Assembly: GCA_016713175.1 (NCBI GenBank)
Contig: JADJPQ010000002.1
Location: forward strand, 124,001 to 188,000
DNA: 64,000 nt
From: Planctomycetota bacterium
Lineage (GTDB): Bacteria > Planctomycetota > UBA1135 > UBA2386
Reading direction: 5' to 3'
Every line of letters starts with the position of its first letter. Position 1 is the first letter of the stretch. A program made the translations under genes and the position numbers. The notes beneath the pieces were generated by a model that was not told the origin of the DNA, did not search any database, and saw nothing but the letters and a program-made list of their open reading frames with translations. This document shows, in pieces, positions 44,364 through 53,565 of this stretch.

Positions 44364-45794
44364 TCAGTGTGCGGCCATCTGCTTCCAGAGCGGGTGGTCC
44401 GCGTCGCTCGGCTTGCGAAGGTAGCCGAGGCTCGCCGCGAACAGGCGCGGCGCCACGTCCGCGCCGGCAACGCCCATCTCCTCCAGCAGTGCCGCCGCGT
44501 ACTTGAAGTCGTGGTGCTCGCGCGCCTTCCGCAAACAGGTGCTGCGCAGCACCGATTCCAGTTCGTCCGTGTGTTTGCGCCCCGCGGCAAGCGCCAGACT
44601 CGCCGCCGATCTCGCGTCGTCGGTCGCTGCCGCCAGCACCGCCGCTGCGCCGGGCTCGCCGTCGGCAGGTTCGATCCCGTCGATGCCCGGCGCCGAAGCG
44701 TCGTAGCCACCACGCGCCGCCAGGAACTCGCGGTAGGCCACGAGCCACGATGCCGCCTGCAACAGCGCCATCGACCGCGAGCGCATGTTCCGCGCATGCT
44801 CGAAGGTGTAGCGCAGTGCATTCCACGCCGTCAGAGCGTGCACGGCGAGCAGGCCGGGAGCCCGCCAGAGCTGCTCGACGGCAAACAGCCGAAGGCCATC
44901 GAACGCCGACTCCAACGCCAACCCGCCGCCAAGCAAGTCCGCCAGCATCGCGGCCGCGGCGTCGGCATCCACGCGTCGCATCTCCGCCAGCAGCTCGCCT
45001 CGTGCCTTGGCGGACGGCTTGCCTTCCGGTGGCAGACGCAGCGCCGCGCTTCGTTCTTGATTGCCAGTGAACGCGCTGTCCTCGGCGCCGGAACGACCGT
45101 CCAGCAGCCCGTGCACGAGCGAGCGCAACACGTCTTCGCCAAAGCGCCAGCCGATCTGCTGCAGCGTCCGATGCGCCTGGGCGACGAAGATCGGGTTGTG
45201 GCCGATGTTGGTGAAGTCGCGCATGCCAAACCACCACAGCGGCTCGAAGGCGTCGTCGAGCGAGCTGCAGCGCGCCAACGTCGTCGCGGCGAGGTCCGCC
45301 GCGTCACGGTCCCACGCCGCGAGCGCCTGCGTCAGCGCAGCCGTAGCCTTGCGCGCATCGAGGGCAGAGGCGACGCGGGCTGGCGGCAACGTCCAGTCGC
45401 CGTCGCGCGCGTCGATCTGCTGGCTCACTTTGTAGTCGTCGAGGTTGAACAGCGCGGCCGCGAGCCGGTCCGGCTCCGGGGAACCCTCCGCGAGCTGGAA
45501 GGCCGAGCTCGTGACCAGCACGCTGTGGAACTGGAATCCGACCGGGTGCGGCTCGATGTCCCGGATGCCGGCCAGGAATGCGGCACCGAGCAGATCACGC
45601 CAATGGGTGCCGCCGCGGTGCAGTTCGACGGCCTTCTTCAGCAAGGCCTCCCGCGGCGTGCGCTGGATCAGTTCTGCCAGCGAGTCGAGGTCGCCGGTGA
45701 GGCCGGCCGGAAACGGACGAACGGCTGACGTCGGGCCAACGAGTGCGCTGGCGCCGACGCAGCCGAGGAATACGCGACGGCTCGGGGGCGGCAT
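44364..45794 (-). CDS. Tat-exported protein of unknown function
   Basis: 476 residues from the ATG at 45794-45792. The N-terminus PPPSRRVFLGCVGASALVG is a twin-arginine-type signal, possibly with a lipobox-like Cys. The remainder is almost entirely helical and Ala/Leu/Arg-rich, with conserved-looking segments such as FEPLWWFGMRDFTNIGHNP and IGWRFGEDVLRSLVHGLLDG. I recognise no family. It ends 20 to 47 bases before the probable selenoprotein starts, so the two are likely co-transcribed. It is divergent from the histidine kinase gene. Confidence 0.78.
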   Translation of the reverse strand: MPPPSRRVFLGCVGASALVGPTSAVRPFPAGLTGDLDSLAELIQRTPREALLKKAVELHRGGTHWRDLLGAAFLAGIRDIEPHPVGFQFHSVLVTSSAFQLAEGSPEPDRLAAALFNLDDYKVSQQIDARDGDWTLPPARVASALDARKATAALTQALAAWDRDAADLAATTLARCSSLDDAFEPLWWFGMRDFTNIGHNPIFVAQAHRTLQQIGWRFGEDVLRSLVHGLLDGRSGAEDSAFTGNQERSAALRLPPEGKPSAKARGELLAEMRRVDADAAAAMLADLLGGGLALESAFDGLRLFAVEQLWRAPGLLAVHALTAWNALRYTFEHARNMRSRSMALLQAASWLVAYREFLAARGGYDASAPGIDGIEPADGEPGAAAVLAAATDDARSAASLALAAGRKHTDELESVLRSTCLRKAREHHDFKYAAALLEEMGVAGADVAPRLFAASLGYLRKPSDADHPLWKQMAAH

Positions 45795-45883
45795 GCGCTG
45801 GATACGAGCGTTCGGCCAGGTCCGCGAACGGCGTCCTTGCAAGGGCCTCACAACTCCCTGACCGGCTCTGGCACACTGCTCCG

Positions 45884-47650
45884 GTGCGCGGACTGCTGAC
45901 CCCGACTGCCCTGCTGTGGACTTCGACGCTGCTGCCGGCGGCGATCCTCGCCTGGCTTGGCTGGCAGGCGTCGACGCCGCTGGTCGAAGAACTACAACGC
46001 AACGCCCGCGCGACCGCCGAACGGCACGCCGACGCCATCGCGCAATGGTTGACCAAGGAGGTCGACACGGCCGTCGCGGCGCACCGCCAGGACCTGCCGC
46101 GGGTGGCGACCACTCTTGCCGCACGCCTGCCGCTGGAACCATCAGGCCGCGTTCTCCGGGACCTCGAACAACAATCGGGCAGCGCTCTGATCCTGCTGCG
46201 CGCAGATGGCACCGCGCTGCTGCCGCGCGGCCCGGAGCAACCGGCCTGGCGACACCTCGCCGAAGCGCCGATGTTCGTGGCCTGGTTGAACCACAGTCCG
46301 CCGATCCCGCCACCCGATTTCACTACTCCACTGCTGGCCGTGTTGGCAGCGTGCGAACGCAACGATGCCGCCACCTTCACCACGGCTGCGGCCAACTGGT
46401 CCTGGCCGCTGCTCATCGCCGCCGCACCGCGTTCGCTCGAACTGCTGGCCCGCCATGCGCCACAACGCCTGCCGGCGGCGCTCGCCACCGGCTGCCTCTA
46501 CGAGGCCGCCGCCACCGAGAACGGAAGATCGTGGTGGCTCCGCGCGGCCGGAGCCGACGCCGACGAACTCGCCCGCCAACAGCTGCGCGTCCGACGCGAA
46601 CGCGGCGAGCCGGTGTTGACGCTGGCCGCGACGTTGCCCGGCAGCACCCGATTGCTCGCGCTGCTCGATGCCGCACCGCTGCTCCGCCGCCTGCCGCCGC
46701 CGCCAGACAAGAATGATCTCCAACTCGGGCTGGCCGCAACCGACATCCTGCCGTCTCGGCACTGGCACGACACGACGCTGACCACCGGCATAACGACCGC
46801 TGCCGGGACGTTCGCGTGTTCGATCGATCACCGCGGCCTCGCGATGCTGGCCGCCAACGCCACGCGGCAGCGCTGGCTGACCGGGCTCGGCATCGCGCTG
46901 CTGCTGGCCTCGATCCTGACCGGCACCACGCTGGTCCGCCGCGCGTTGCTGCGCGAACGCGCCGCCCGGCAGCTCCGCGACGACTTCATCGCCAACGTCT
47001 CGCACGAACTGAAGACGCCGCTGACCAGCGTCCGGATGTACACCTCGATGCTCGCCCGCGACGACCTCGCGGCCCAGGACCGCAACCGGTACGGCGCCAT
47101 CGCCGAAGCCGAGGCGGCGCGCCTGGGAGCACTCGTCGACGAACTGCTCGACTTCGCGGCACTCGAACGCGGCCAGCGGCGGCTCGAACCCGAACCGGTG
47201 GATCTGGCGGCCGCGGCGCAGTCGATCGTGCAGGTCTGGCAGCCGCAGGCCCAGCGCGACGGCACCGCGTTGCACTGCGAAGTCGCGACGGCCGCCGAGG
47301 CCCTGGTGGATCCGACGGCATTGCTGCGCATCCTGACCAATCTGCTGCAGAACGCGCGGCGCCACGGCCGGCCGGCGCGCGATGGTGGCCCCAGCCGCGT
47401 GCGGCTGCTGGCCGGACCAGGGCCCCGCCTCGAAGTGCGCGACAATGGCCCCGGCGTGCCTGCCGCCGACCGCGAACGCGTGTTCTTGCGCTTCGAACGA
47501 CTGGCGACGAACGGTCCCGGCCAGGGTCTGGGGCTGGCGCTGAGCCGCGAACTGGCGCGCGCGTGCGCCGGCGACCTGCAGGTCGACGACGATGGCAGGG
47601 AGACCATCTTCCGGCTGACGCTGCCGCGCGTGACGGAGGCCTCCGCATGA
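45884..47650 (+). CDS. Sensor histidine kinase
   Basis: 588 residues from the GTG at 45884. A membrane helix (about 8-28) and a second (about 335-355) flank a roughly 300-residue periplasmic sensor region with no recognised domain. The catalytic core follows: H-box FIANVSHELKTPLTSVRM with His374, N-box ILTNLLQNARRHG, G1 EVRDNGPGVP, F-box FLRFERLA, and G2 GQGLGLALSREL. It phosphorylates the OmpR-type regulator whose ATG overlaps its stop (ATGA). The signal sensed is unknown. Confidence 0.93.
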   Translation: MRGLLTPTALLWTSTLLPAAILAWLGWQASTPLVEELQRNARATAERHADAIAQWLTKEVDTAVAAHRQDLPRVATTLAARLPLEPSGRVLRDLEQQSGSALILLRADGTALLPRGPEQPAWRHLAEAPMFVAWLNHSPPIPPPDFTTPLLAVLAACERNDAATFTTAAANWSWPLLIAAAPRSLELLARHAPQRLPAALATGCLYEAAATENGRSWWLRAAGADADELARQQLRVRRERGEPVLTLAATLPGSTRLLALLDAAPLLRRLPPPPDKNDLQLGLAATDILPSRHWHDTTLTTGITTAAGTFACSIDHRGLAMLAANATRQRWLTGLGIALLLASILTGTTLVRRALLRERAARQLRDDFIANVSHELKTPLTSVRMYTSMLARDDLAAQDRNRYGAIAEAEAARLGALVDELLDFAALERGQRRLEPEPVDLAAAAQSIVQVWQPQAQRDGTALHCEVATAAEALVDPTALLRILTNLLQNARRHGRPARDGGPSRVRLLAGPGPRLEVRDNGPGVPAADRERVFLRFERLATNGPGQGLGLALSRELARACAGDLQVDDDGRETIFRLTLPRVTEASA

Positions 47651-48345
47651 CCCGTTCGCCGCGTCTGCTGCTGCTCGAAGACGAACTGCCGATCCGGCGC
47701 GGACTGCAGGAGCACCTGACCCGCGAGGGCTTCCGGCTCGACGCCGTCGACACGATCGCTGCGGCGATCGCGGCGCTGCAGCAGCCTGCCGACCTGTGCA
47801 TCCTCGACCGCCGCGTGCCCGACGGCGATGGCCTGCAGGTGCTGACCTGGCTGCGGCAACGCGGCGACCGCACGCCGGTGATCGTGCTGACCGCGCGCAG
47901 CCAGATCGACGATCGCGTACACGGACTGCAAAGCGGCGCCGACGACTACGTCGTCAAACCGTTCGACCTGCGCGAACTGGTGGCGCGGATCCGCGCCGTG
48001 CTGGCGCGCGCCGCTACTGCCGAGCCATCGCCGCCGCCGCTGGTGGCGTTCGGCGACTGCGAACTCGATCTGCAGGCGCGCGCCTTGCGCCGTCGCGGTC
48101 GCCTCGTCGAGCTGCCGCGGATGGAGTTCGAACTCTTGCAGTATCTGGTGTTGCACCACGGCCGGACGATTTCGCGCCAGGAACTACTCGATCGGGTCTG
48201 GGGCTACGACCGCTTCCCGACGACGCGGACGATCGATTATCACGTGCTCGCGCTGCGCAAGAAGTGCGAACGCGATCCGGCGACGCCGCGCCATCTGCAC
48301 ACGGTGCACGGCGTCGGCTACCGCTTCGATCGGGGCATGGACTGA
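47647..48345 (+). CDS. OmpR/PhoB-family response regulator
   Basis: 232 residues, starting at an ATG that overlaps the kinase TGA. The receiver domain has acidic residues in LLLLEDELP, phospho-acceptor Asp54 in CILDRRVPDGDG, Thr82 and Lys104 (DDYVVKPFDL). A winged-helix DNA-binding domain (about 135-230) ends in TIDYHVLALRKKCERDP and VHGVGYRF. It forms a complete two-component pair with the gene upstream. Confidence 0.95.
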   Translation: MTRSPRLLLLEDELPIRRGLQEHLTREGFRLDAVDTIAAAIAALQQPADLCILDRRVPDGDGLQVLTWLRQRGDRTPVIVLTARSQIDDRVHGLQSGADDYVVKPFDLRELVARIRAVLARAATAEPSPPPLVAFGDCELDLQARALRRRGRLVELPRMEFELLQYLVLHHGRTISRQELLDRVWGYDRFPTTRTIDYHVLALRKKCERDPATPRHLHTVHGVGYRFDRGMD

Positions 48346-48430
48346 CGAGGTCCCGCCGATCTCCTGACGAACCCCTCGCAACCAGGACGCCGAGAACCGC
48401 TCTGCTGCCCGAGTCTTCACCAAGGAGTCA

Positions 48431-50113
48431 ATGCTGATGCGACTGCTCGTTGTTTCGTTGTGGCTCGGTACCGTGTTCGCGGCCGTTCCGGCGCAGGCCC
48501 AGAGTCCGTCGACGACGGCCAGCGCTGCCGAACAGGCGTTCCGTGATGGCTGGTGGGCCGAGAGCGGCCAGGGCGATCTGGCGGCGGCGCTGAACCGCTA
48601 TCTGGCGGCCGCGACGGCCGATGGCCCGGTTGCGATCCGCGCCAAGGCCCTGCTGCATGCCGGCGCCGTGCAGCAGCGGCTCGGCAAGGCCGAATCGGCG
48701 ATCGCGACGTTCCGGCAGTTGCTGAAGGACCATGCCGGCGAGGCCGATCTCGTCGAACAGGCGCGCGTGCACCTGCGCGAACTGACCGCCGTCGACCTGC
48801 GGCAGAACTACGACGAGTGGTATGAGCGGCGGTTGTTCTCCGAAGAGGTGCAGTCGCAGATCCTGGGCAAGCTGGAGCAACTGGCGGGCGAACTGGTGCC
48901 GCCGACCAGTCAAAGCGCCAAGGAGCAGGCCGAACGACAGAACCGCATCGTCCGCGTCCGGCAGGAAGTCCTGGCGTTCGGCAAGGGGGCAGTCCCGCCG
49001 CTGCGCAAGGCTGCGGTCGGCCGCGGCACGCGGCTCGCCGAAGACGCCGTCGAACTGCTGTTCGCGCTCGGCGAACTGCCGCCGACGGAAGCGCTGTGGC
49101 GGTGCAGCGACTGGACGTTGGAAGCCAGCTCGTGGCAGACCCTCTTGCGCCGCCGCAACGAGGCTGGCCCGCTGCCCGGCGAACCGATCGACCAGCGCAC
49201 CAGGATGCTCGCGGCAGCCCTCGCCGGGCCGGCGGCACTGTTGCAGGCCCTGCTCGAGTATCGGCTGATCGACGACGAAGTCGACTTGACCGCGGTCGGC
49301 GCGGCCCTGCTTGCGGCGGATGCCGCGACCCGCAAGAGCGTGCTGCAGGTGTTGGCGACGCCGACCGCGCCGATCATGATCCGACGGTGCCTCGAGTCGG
49401 CGCTGATCGATGGCTCGCCCACCCTCACCGCCACCGAGTGGGCCACCGTGAGCCGCGATCCGCTGCGCTTCGAGCTGCGCACCGTCGGCCTTCGCCGCGT
49501 GATCCAGCGGATCGGCCTGCGCGACGGCGACCTGTTCGACGAGATGCTGGCGCGCGCCAGCACCGCGTCCGGCAATGGCAGGATGACCCTGGTGAACACC
49601 GCGATCGAAGCGCTGAGTCATTGCGGGGCCCAGGATCAGTTCCCCTGGACCCTCGGCCGGCTGCAGCAGTTCCTGCATCTGGCGGCCGACGCCGATGTCG
49701 AAAGCGCGCCGGTGTTTGCCGCGGTGCGGCTCCGGGAGGACCTGCGCCAACTGCTGGCCGAGGCGCTGTTCGACGATCCGCAGGCGACCGCGGCGAAGCT
49801 GGTACCGGCCGAAGGCGAAGGGCCCAGACAGTCGTTGTCGGCCATGCTGAGCCCGCACATCGAAGACGAGTACAGCACCGAGCTGCTCGCCAGGCGCTGG
49901 CACGCCAGCCTGCATCGGGTGCTCACCGGGCGCTGGGGCAATTACGACGAAGCGATGCGGATCGATGCCCTGCGCCTGCTCGGCCAGTCTCTGCACGGCG
50001 ACTTCGGCGGCCTCGAGGCGCTGCGGGCGTTCTGCCAGGACATCCAGTCGAACCAATCGGAAGCGGTCAAGGTGGCGGCGCAGGCGGTGCTCGAAGCGAT
50101 GCCCGGCAACTGA
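48431..50113 (+). CDS. Exported helical-repeat protein of unknown function
   Basis: 560 residues with signal peptide (LLVVSLWLGTVFAAVPAQAQ). Residues about 30-120 look like two or three TPR units (DLAAALNRYLAAATADGPVA, then SAIATFRQLLKDHAGEADLV). The rest is alpha-helical, HEAT-like in character, without catalytic motifs. GGAG is three bases before the ATG at 48431 but nine before the ATG at 48437, so MRLLVV may be the true start. It follows the two-component pair by 85 bases and could be under its control. Confidence 0.75.
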   Translation: MLMRLLVVSLWLGTVFAAVPAQAQSPSTTASAAEQAFRDGWWAESGQGDLAAALNRYLAAATADGPVAIRAKALLHAGAVQQRLGKAESAIATFRQLLKDHAGEADLVEQARVHLRELTAVDLRQNYDEWYERRLFSEEVQSQILGKLEQLAGELVPPTSQSAKEQAERQNRIVRVRQEVLAFGKGAVPPLRKAAVGRGTRLAEDAVELLFALGELPPTEALWRCSDWTLEASSWQTLLRRRNEAGPLPGEPIDQRTRMLAAALAGPAALLQALLEYRLIDDEVDLTAVGAALLAADAATRKSVLQVLATPTAPIMIRRCLESALIDGSPTLTATEWATVSRDPLRFELRTVGLRRVIQRIGLRDGDLFDEMLARASTASGNGRMTLVNTAIEALSHCGAQDQFPWTLGRLQQFLHLAADADVESAPVFAAVRLREDLRQLLAEALFDDPQATAAKLVPAEGEGPRQSLSAMLSPHIEDEYSTELLARRWHASLHRVLTGRWGNYDEAMRIDALRLLGQSLHGDFGGLEALRAFCQDIQSNQSEAVKVAAQAVLEAMPGN

Positions 50114-50122
50114 GCTGGCGAC

Positions 50123-53100
50123 TCAGGCCAGTAGCATCGCCAGGTCTTCGCGCGTCAAGTCCTGCAGCAGCGACCGCTCGTTGCCGAGGATCGCCTCGCA
50201 CAGGGCCTTCTTCTGCTGCTGCAGTTCGAGCACGCGCTCCTCGACGGTGTCCTTGCACACCAGCCGGTAGGCATGCACGACGCGCTTCTGGCCGATCCGA
50301 TGCGCGCGATCGATCGCCTGCATCTCCGCCGCCGGATTCCACCACGGATCGAGCACGAACACGTAATCGGCCGCCGTCAGATTGAGCCCGAAGCCGCCGG
50401 CCTTCAGGCTGATCAGGAACACCTGCACCGCCGCGTCCTGCTGGAAGCGCTCGACGCGCGCCGCCCGATCGCGAGTGCTGCCATCCAGCCGTTCGAACCG
50501 GATGCCGGCGGCGCGCAATCGCGGTTCCACTAGATCCAGGAACGTCGTGAACTGCGAGAACACCAGGACCTTGTGCCCTTCGTCGGTCAACTCACTCAGC
50601 TGCGGCAACAACGCATCGAGCTTGGCGCTGGCGGCATCGTGCAACCGCGGGTCGAGCAGGCCTTCGTGACAGGCGGCCTGGCGCAGCCGCAGCAGTGCCT
50701 CGAGCGCGACGAAGCGCTGCTTGTGATCGAGTTGCGGTCCCTCGAGCAACAGCTTGCGGTAGTGCTCGCGCAGCCGGTCGTAGCGGCGGCGATTCGCCGG
50801 CTCCAATTCGCACCACAGCGTCTGTTCGACCTTTTCCGGCAGGTCGGTCAGCACCTGGGCCTTCGTTCGCCGTAGCAGCACCGGTCGCAGCGCGCGCTGC
50901 ACCAGTTCGCGATTCTGGTTCAGTCCTTCGACCGCGACCTCGCTGCCAAAGAGCGCGCGGAACGCCGGCAGGCGGCCGAGCATGCCCGGATTGAGGAACT
51001 CGAACAGCGACCACAGTTCACCGAGGTGGTTCTCGACCGGCGTGCCGCTGAGTGCCAGCCGATGCGCCGCGCGCAGGAGCCGCGCGCCCTTGCTGGTCTG
51101 GGTGTCGGCATTCTTCGCCATCTGCGACTCGTCGAGGATCGCATACTCGAACGCGAGTTCGTGCTCGACAAAACGCGGCGCGTCCTGGCGCAGCAACGCA
51201 TACGTGGTCAACACCAGATCGTGCGCGCCAATGGCCTCGACACCGAGGGCCTGCCAGCGATCCGGGCCGCTGAAGTCCAAGACGCGCAGTGACGGCGAGA
51301 ATCGCGCCGCCTCGGCCAACCAGTTGCCGAGCACACTGCGCGGCGCGACCAGCAGACTCGGGCGCGCGTTCTTGCGGCGCACTCCACCATGCACTTCCTG
51401 CAGCAGCGCCAGCACCTGCACGGTCTTGCCGAGTCCCATGTCGTCGGCGAGGCAACCGCCGAGTGAGAACTCGCGCAGGAAGTGCAACCAGCCCAGGCCC
51501 TGACGCTGATACGGCCGCAGTTGCCCCTGGAAACCCGCCGGCTCCGGTCGCGGCTGCAACGAGGTGAACGACTGCCAGCGCGCGCGCAACGCGGCGAACT
51601 TGCGATCGACGGTGATGCTGTCATCGGTCGCCGAGAGCATCGCATCGAGCAACAGCCCCTGCGTCGATGGCAGGCGGATCGCGTTGCCCTCGACTTCGCC
51701 ACCGAGCCCGCGCAGCCGGTCGATCCGTTCGGCCCAGGCCTCGGGCAACATGCCGATCGAGCCATCGCCGAGTTCAAACAGCCCGGCGCCGATCGCCTTG
51801 GCGCGCAGCAGTTCCGGCAACTCGAAGCTGCGGCCCTCGAACTGCAACTGCGCACGCACTTCGAACCAGTCGATACCGGTGTGGAGCGCACCAGTGGCGC
51901 CAGCGAACGGCCGCAGTGGTTTGCCCTCGGCGACGACCCGCACTGCGGCGGCGAGCAGCGTCGACACCACGGCCGAGAGCCGTTCGCGTTCGATCTGGAA
52001 GCTGCCGTCGGCGCCGGCGGTCATGCCGACACCGGTCACCTTCTCGACGATCGCCGCCTCGGCCGCAGCATCGCGCCGACACAGCGGGCTCGCCTCGACC
52101 ACCGGCGCCTCGGCGTCGCGCGGCACGTGGATGCCGCCGTAGTCGAAGCCAAGGCTCGCCGGAATCACCGGGTTGGCCCCGCCGGGCACCCGCAACGTCA
52201 AGACGCCCGCCGGCACCCCGAGCGGCACTTCCGCGAGCAATGGGCCCAGGATCCGGTGGGCAGCCGGATGCGCGACCAGGGCGCCGATCAGTTCTTCGCG
52301 CTCGGCGGCATTCACCACCAGCGGCGCATGGCGCAGATCCCGCGCCAGCGATTCGGCGCCGCACCAGTCGACCCGGACGAACCGTGGCGCGGCGATCAGG
52401 AACTCATGACCAATCCACGCGCCCGGGACCTCGAGCCTCTCGTCGCCGCGCTGCAGTTCCAGCGCCAGCGCGATCTTCGGTCGCTGCCGACCCTTGGTGG
52501 CAGTCTCCTTCAGTTCGACCTGAACGGTGAACGGTTCCTGGTGATCGAACTGCAGTGGCGTCGCGGCCTGAGCTGAGTCCGGCACCGGGCCGACAAACAC
52601 GCTGCCCGTCGCCGCGAGCAGCGGCAACAGCAGGCGCAGTTCGTCCTGTTCCAGCTGCAGCGGTGGACTCCACGAGGAGCCCCGGCGCACGCGCTCGACC
52701 TGCTGCGAGTAGTACCCGAGCAGCGTCCGGTGCGGCTCGGGCAATCGACGAAGCTGTTCTTGTCGGATGGCCGTGGTCTTGCGCGCGCCGGGCTGTCCAT
52801 TGGCGCCTCGCGTGCGGGTCCGGACGCACAGCAGGAAGCCAGCAGCGTAGGCGCGATGCTCGAGGAAGTACTCGATGGCAGCCGGCAGTGGTGGCGGGGC
52901 CTTGCGGTAGGTGTCACTGGGCGGCGTCAGGCGATCGCGCCAGGGGCGCGCGTCGAACCAGCTCGGACCGTCTCCACCCACCAGGCGAAGGTGCTGCGAA
53001 CGTCCGGTCGGCGACCACGGCTCGACATGGAGCGGCGCACTCGACGGGCGCGGGACTCGTTGCCAGGGCCCGGCATCGGCACCTTCCTCGTCGTCGTCCT

Positions 53101-53530
53101 CGTCGTCATCCTCGAAGTCGTCGTCGTCATCGGCGAAAGGATCGTCGTCGTCATCCTCGTCGTCGTCGAACGGATCCAAGTCGGTGTCCTGCAACCCAAC
53201 CACCTGCTCGAGCGCGTGATCTGCCGGCGCCCCGGCACCGGCGGCTTCGAGCCCACCCAGCAAGTGCTCGAGCGACAGCAGCGTCGCCCAGATGTGCTTG
53301 CAGACGGAAGCGTCCTCGAAGTACGGACAGGTGCACGTCCACACCGCGGCAGCCGACTGGAAGTTCCGGATGGTGACCCGGTACGGCATGCTGCCGCTGA
53401 CGGTCGCGGTCGCGAGGTCCTCGGTGACGTCCTTCAACTTCACCTTGCCCCAGCGATGGTAGTCGGCACCGCGGGAGCGGAGGACCGCCGGAATCCGCTT
53501 CGCATGCCGCGCGCTCAGGGACTTGTCCAC
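50123..53530 (-). CDS. SWIM-SNF2 family helicase (RapA/HepA-like) with acidic linker
   Basis: 1135 residues from a GTG at 53530. An N-terminal SWIM zinc finger is visible (Cys66, Cys68, Cys77, His79 in WTCTCPYFEDASVCKHIW). A segment of nearly only Asp/Glu follows (about 115-150). The SNF2 ATPase has Walker A DDMGLGKTVQVLALLQ near 695, motif II DESQ near 799, then LSGTPVENHLGELWSLFEFL, and the C-terminal helicase half with VFSQFTTFLDLVEPRL and DRAHRIGQ. SNF2 proteins move along double-stranded DNA. It probably acts in transcription or repair. It ends nine bases from the convergent repeat-protein gene. Confidence 0.93.
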   Translation of the reverse strand: MDKSLSARHAKRIPAVLRSRGADYHRWGKVKLKDVTEDLATATVSGSMPYRVTIRNFQSAAAVWTCTCPYFEDASVCKHIWATLLSLEHLLGGLEAAGAGAPADHALEQVVGLQDTDLDPFDDDEDDDDDPFADDDDDFEDDDEDDDEEGADAGPWQRVPRPSSAPLHVEPWSPTGRSQHLRLVGGDGPSWFDARPWRDRLTPPSDTYRKAPPPLPAAIEYFLEHRAYAAGFLLCVRTRTRGANGQPGARKTTAIRQEQLRRLPEPHRTLLGYYSQQVERVRRGSSWSPPLQLEQDELRLLLPLLAATGSVFVGPVPDSAQAATPLQFDHQEPFTVQVELKETATKGRQRPKIALALELQRGDERLEVPGAWIGHEFLIAAPRFVRVDWCGAESLARDLRHAPLVVNAAEREELIGALVAHPAAHRILGPLLAEVPLGVPAGVLTLRVPGGANPVIPASLGFDYGGIHVPRDAEAPVVEASPLCRRDAAAEAAIVEKVTGVGMTAGADGSFQIERERLSAVVSTLLAAAVRVVAEGKPLRPFAGATGALHTGIDWFEVRAQLQFEGRSFELPELLRAKAIGAGLFELGDGSIGMLPEAWAERIDRLRGLGGEVEGNAIRLPSTQGLLLDAMLSATDDSITVDRKFAALRARWQSFTSLQPRPEPAGFQGQLRPYQRQGLGWLHFLREFSLGGCLADDMGLGKTVQVLALLQEVHGGVRRKNARPSLLVAPRSVLGNWLAEAARFSPSLRVLDFSGPDRWQALGVEAIGAHDLVLTTYALLRQDAPRFVEHELAFEYAILDESQMAKNADTQTSKGARLLRAAHRLALSGTPVENHLGELWSLFEFLNPGMLGRLPAFRALFGSEVAVEGLNQNRELVQRALRPVLLRRTKAQVLTDLPEKVEQTLWCELEPANRRRYDRLREHYRKLLLEGPQLDHKQRFVALEALLRLRQAACHEGLLDPRLHDAASAKLDALLPQLSELTDEGHKVLVFSQFTTFLDLVEPRLRAAGIRFERLDGSTRDRAARVERFQQDAAVQVFLISLKAGGFGLNLTAADYVFVLDPWWNPAAEMQAIDRAHRIGQKRVVHAYRLVCKDTVEERVLELQQQKKALCEAILGNERSLLQDLTREDLAMLLA

Positions 53531-53565
53531 ACGCGAAAACTACCGGGCTGGCAGCGACGGCACCA

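Noticed and set aside
53050..53190. GTCGTC/TCGTCG repeat block on the plus strand
   Set aside because: Simple consequence of Asp/Glu codon runs in the SNF2 linker; not a separate repeat element.
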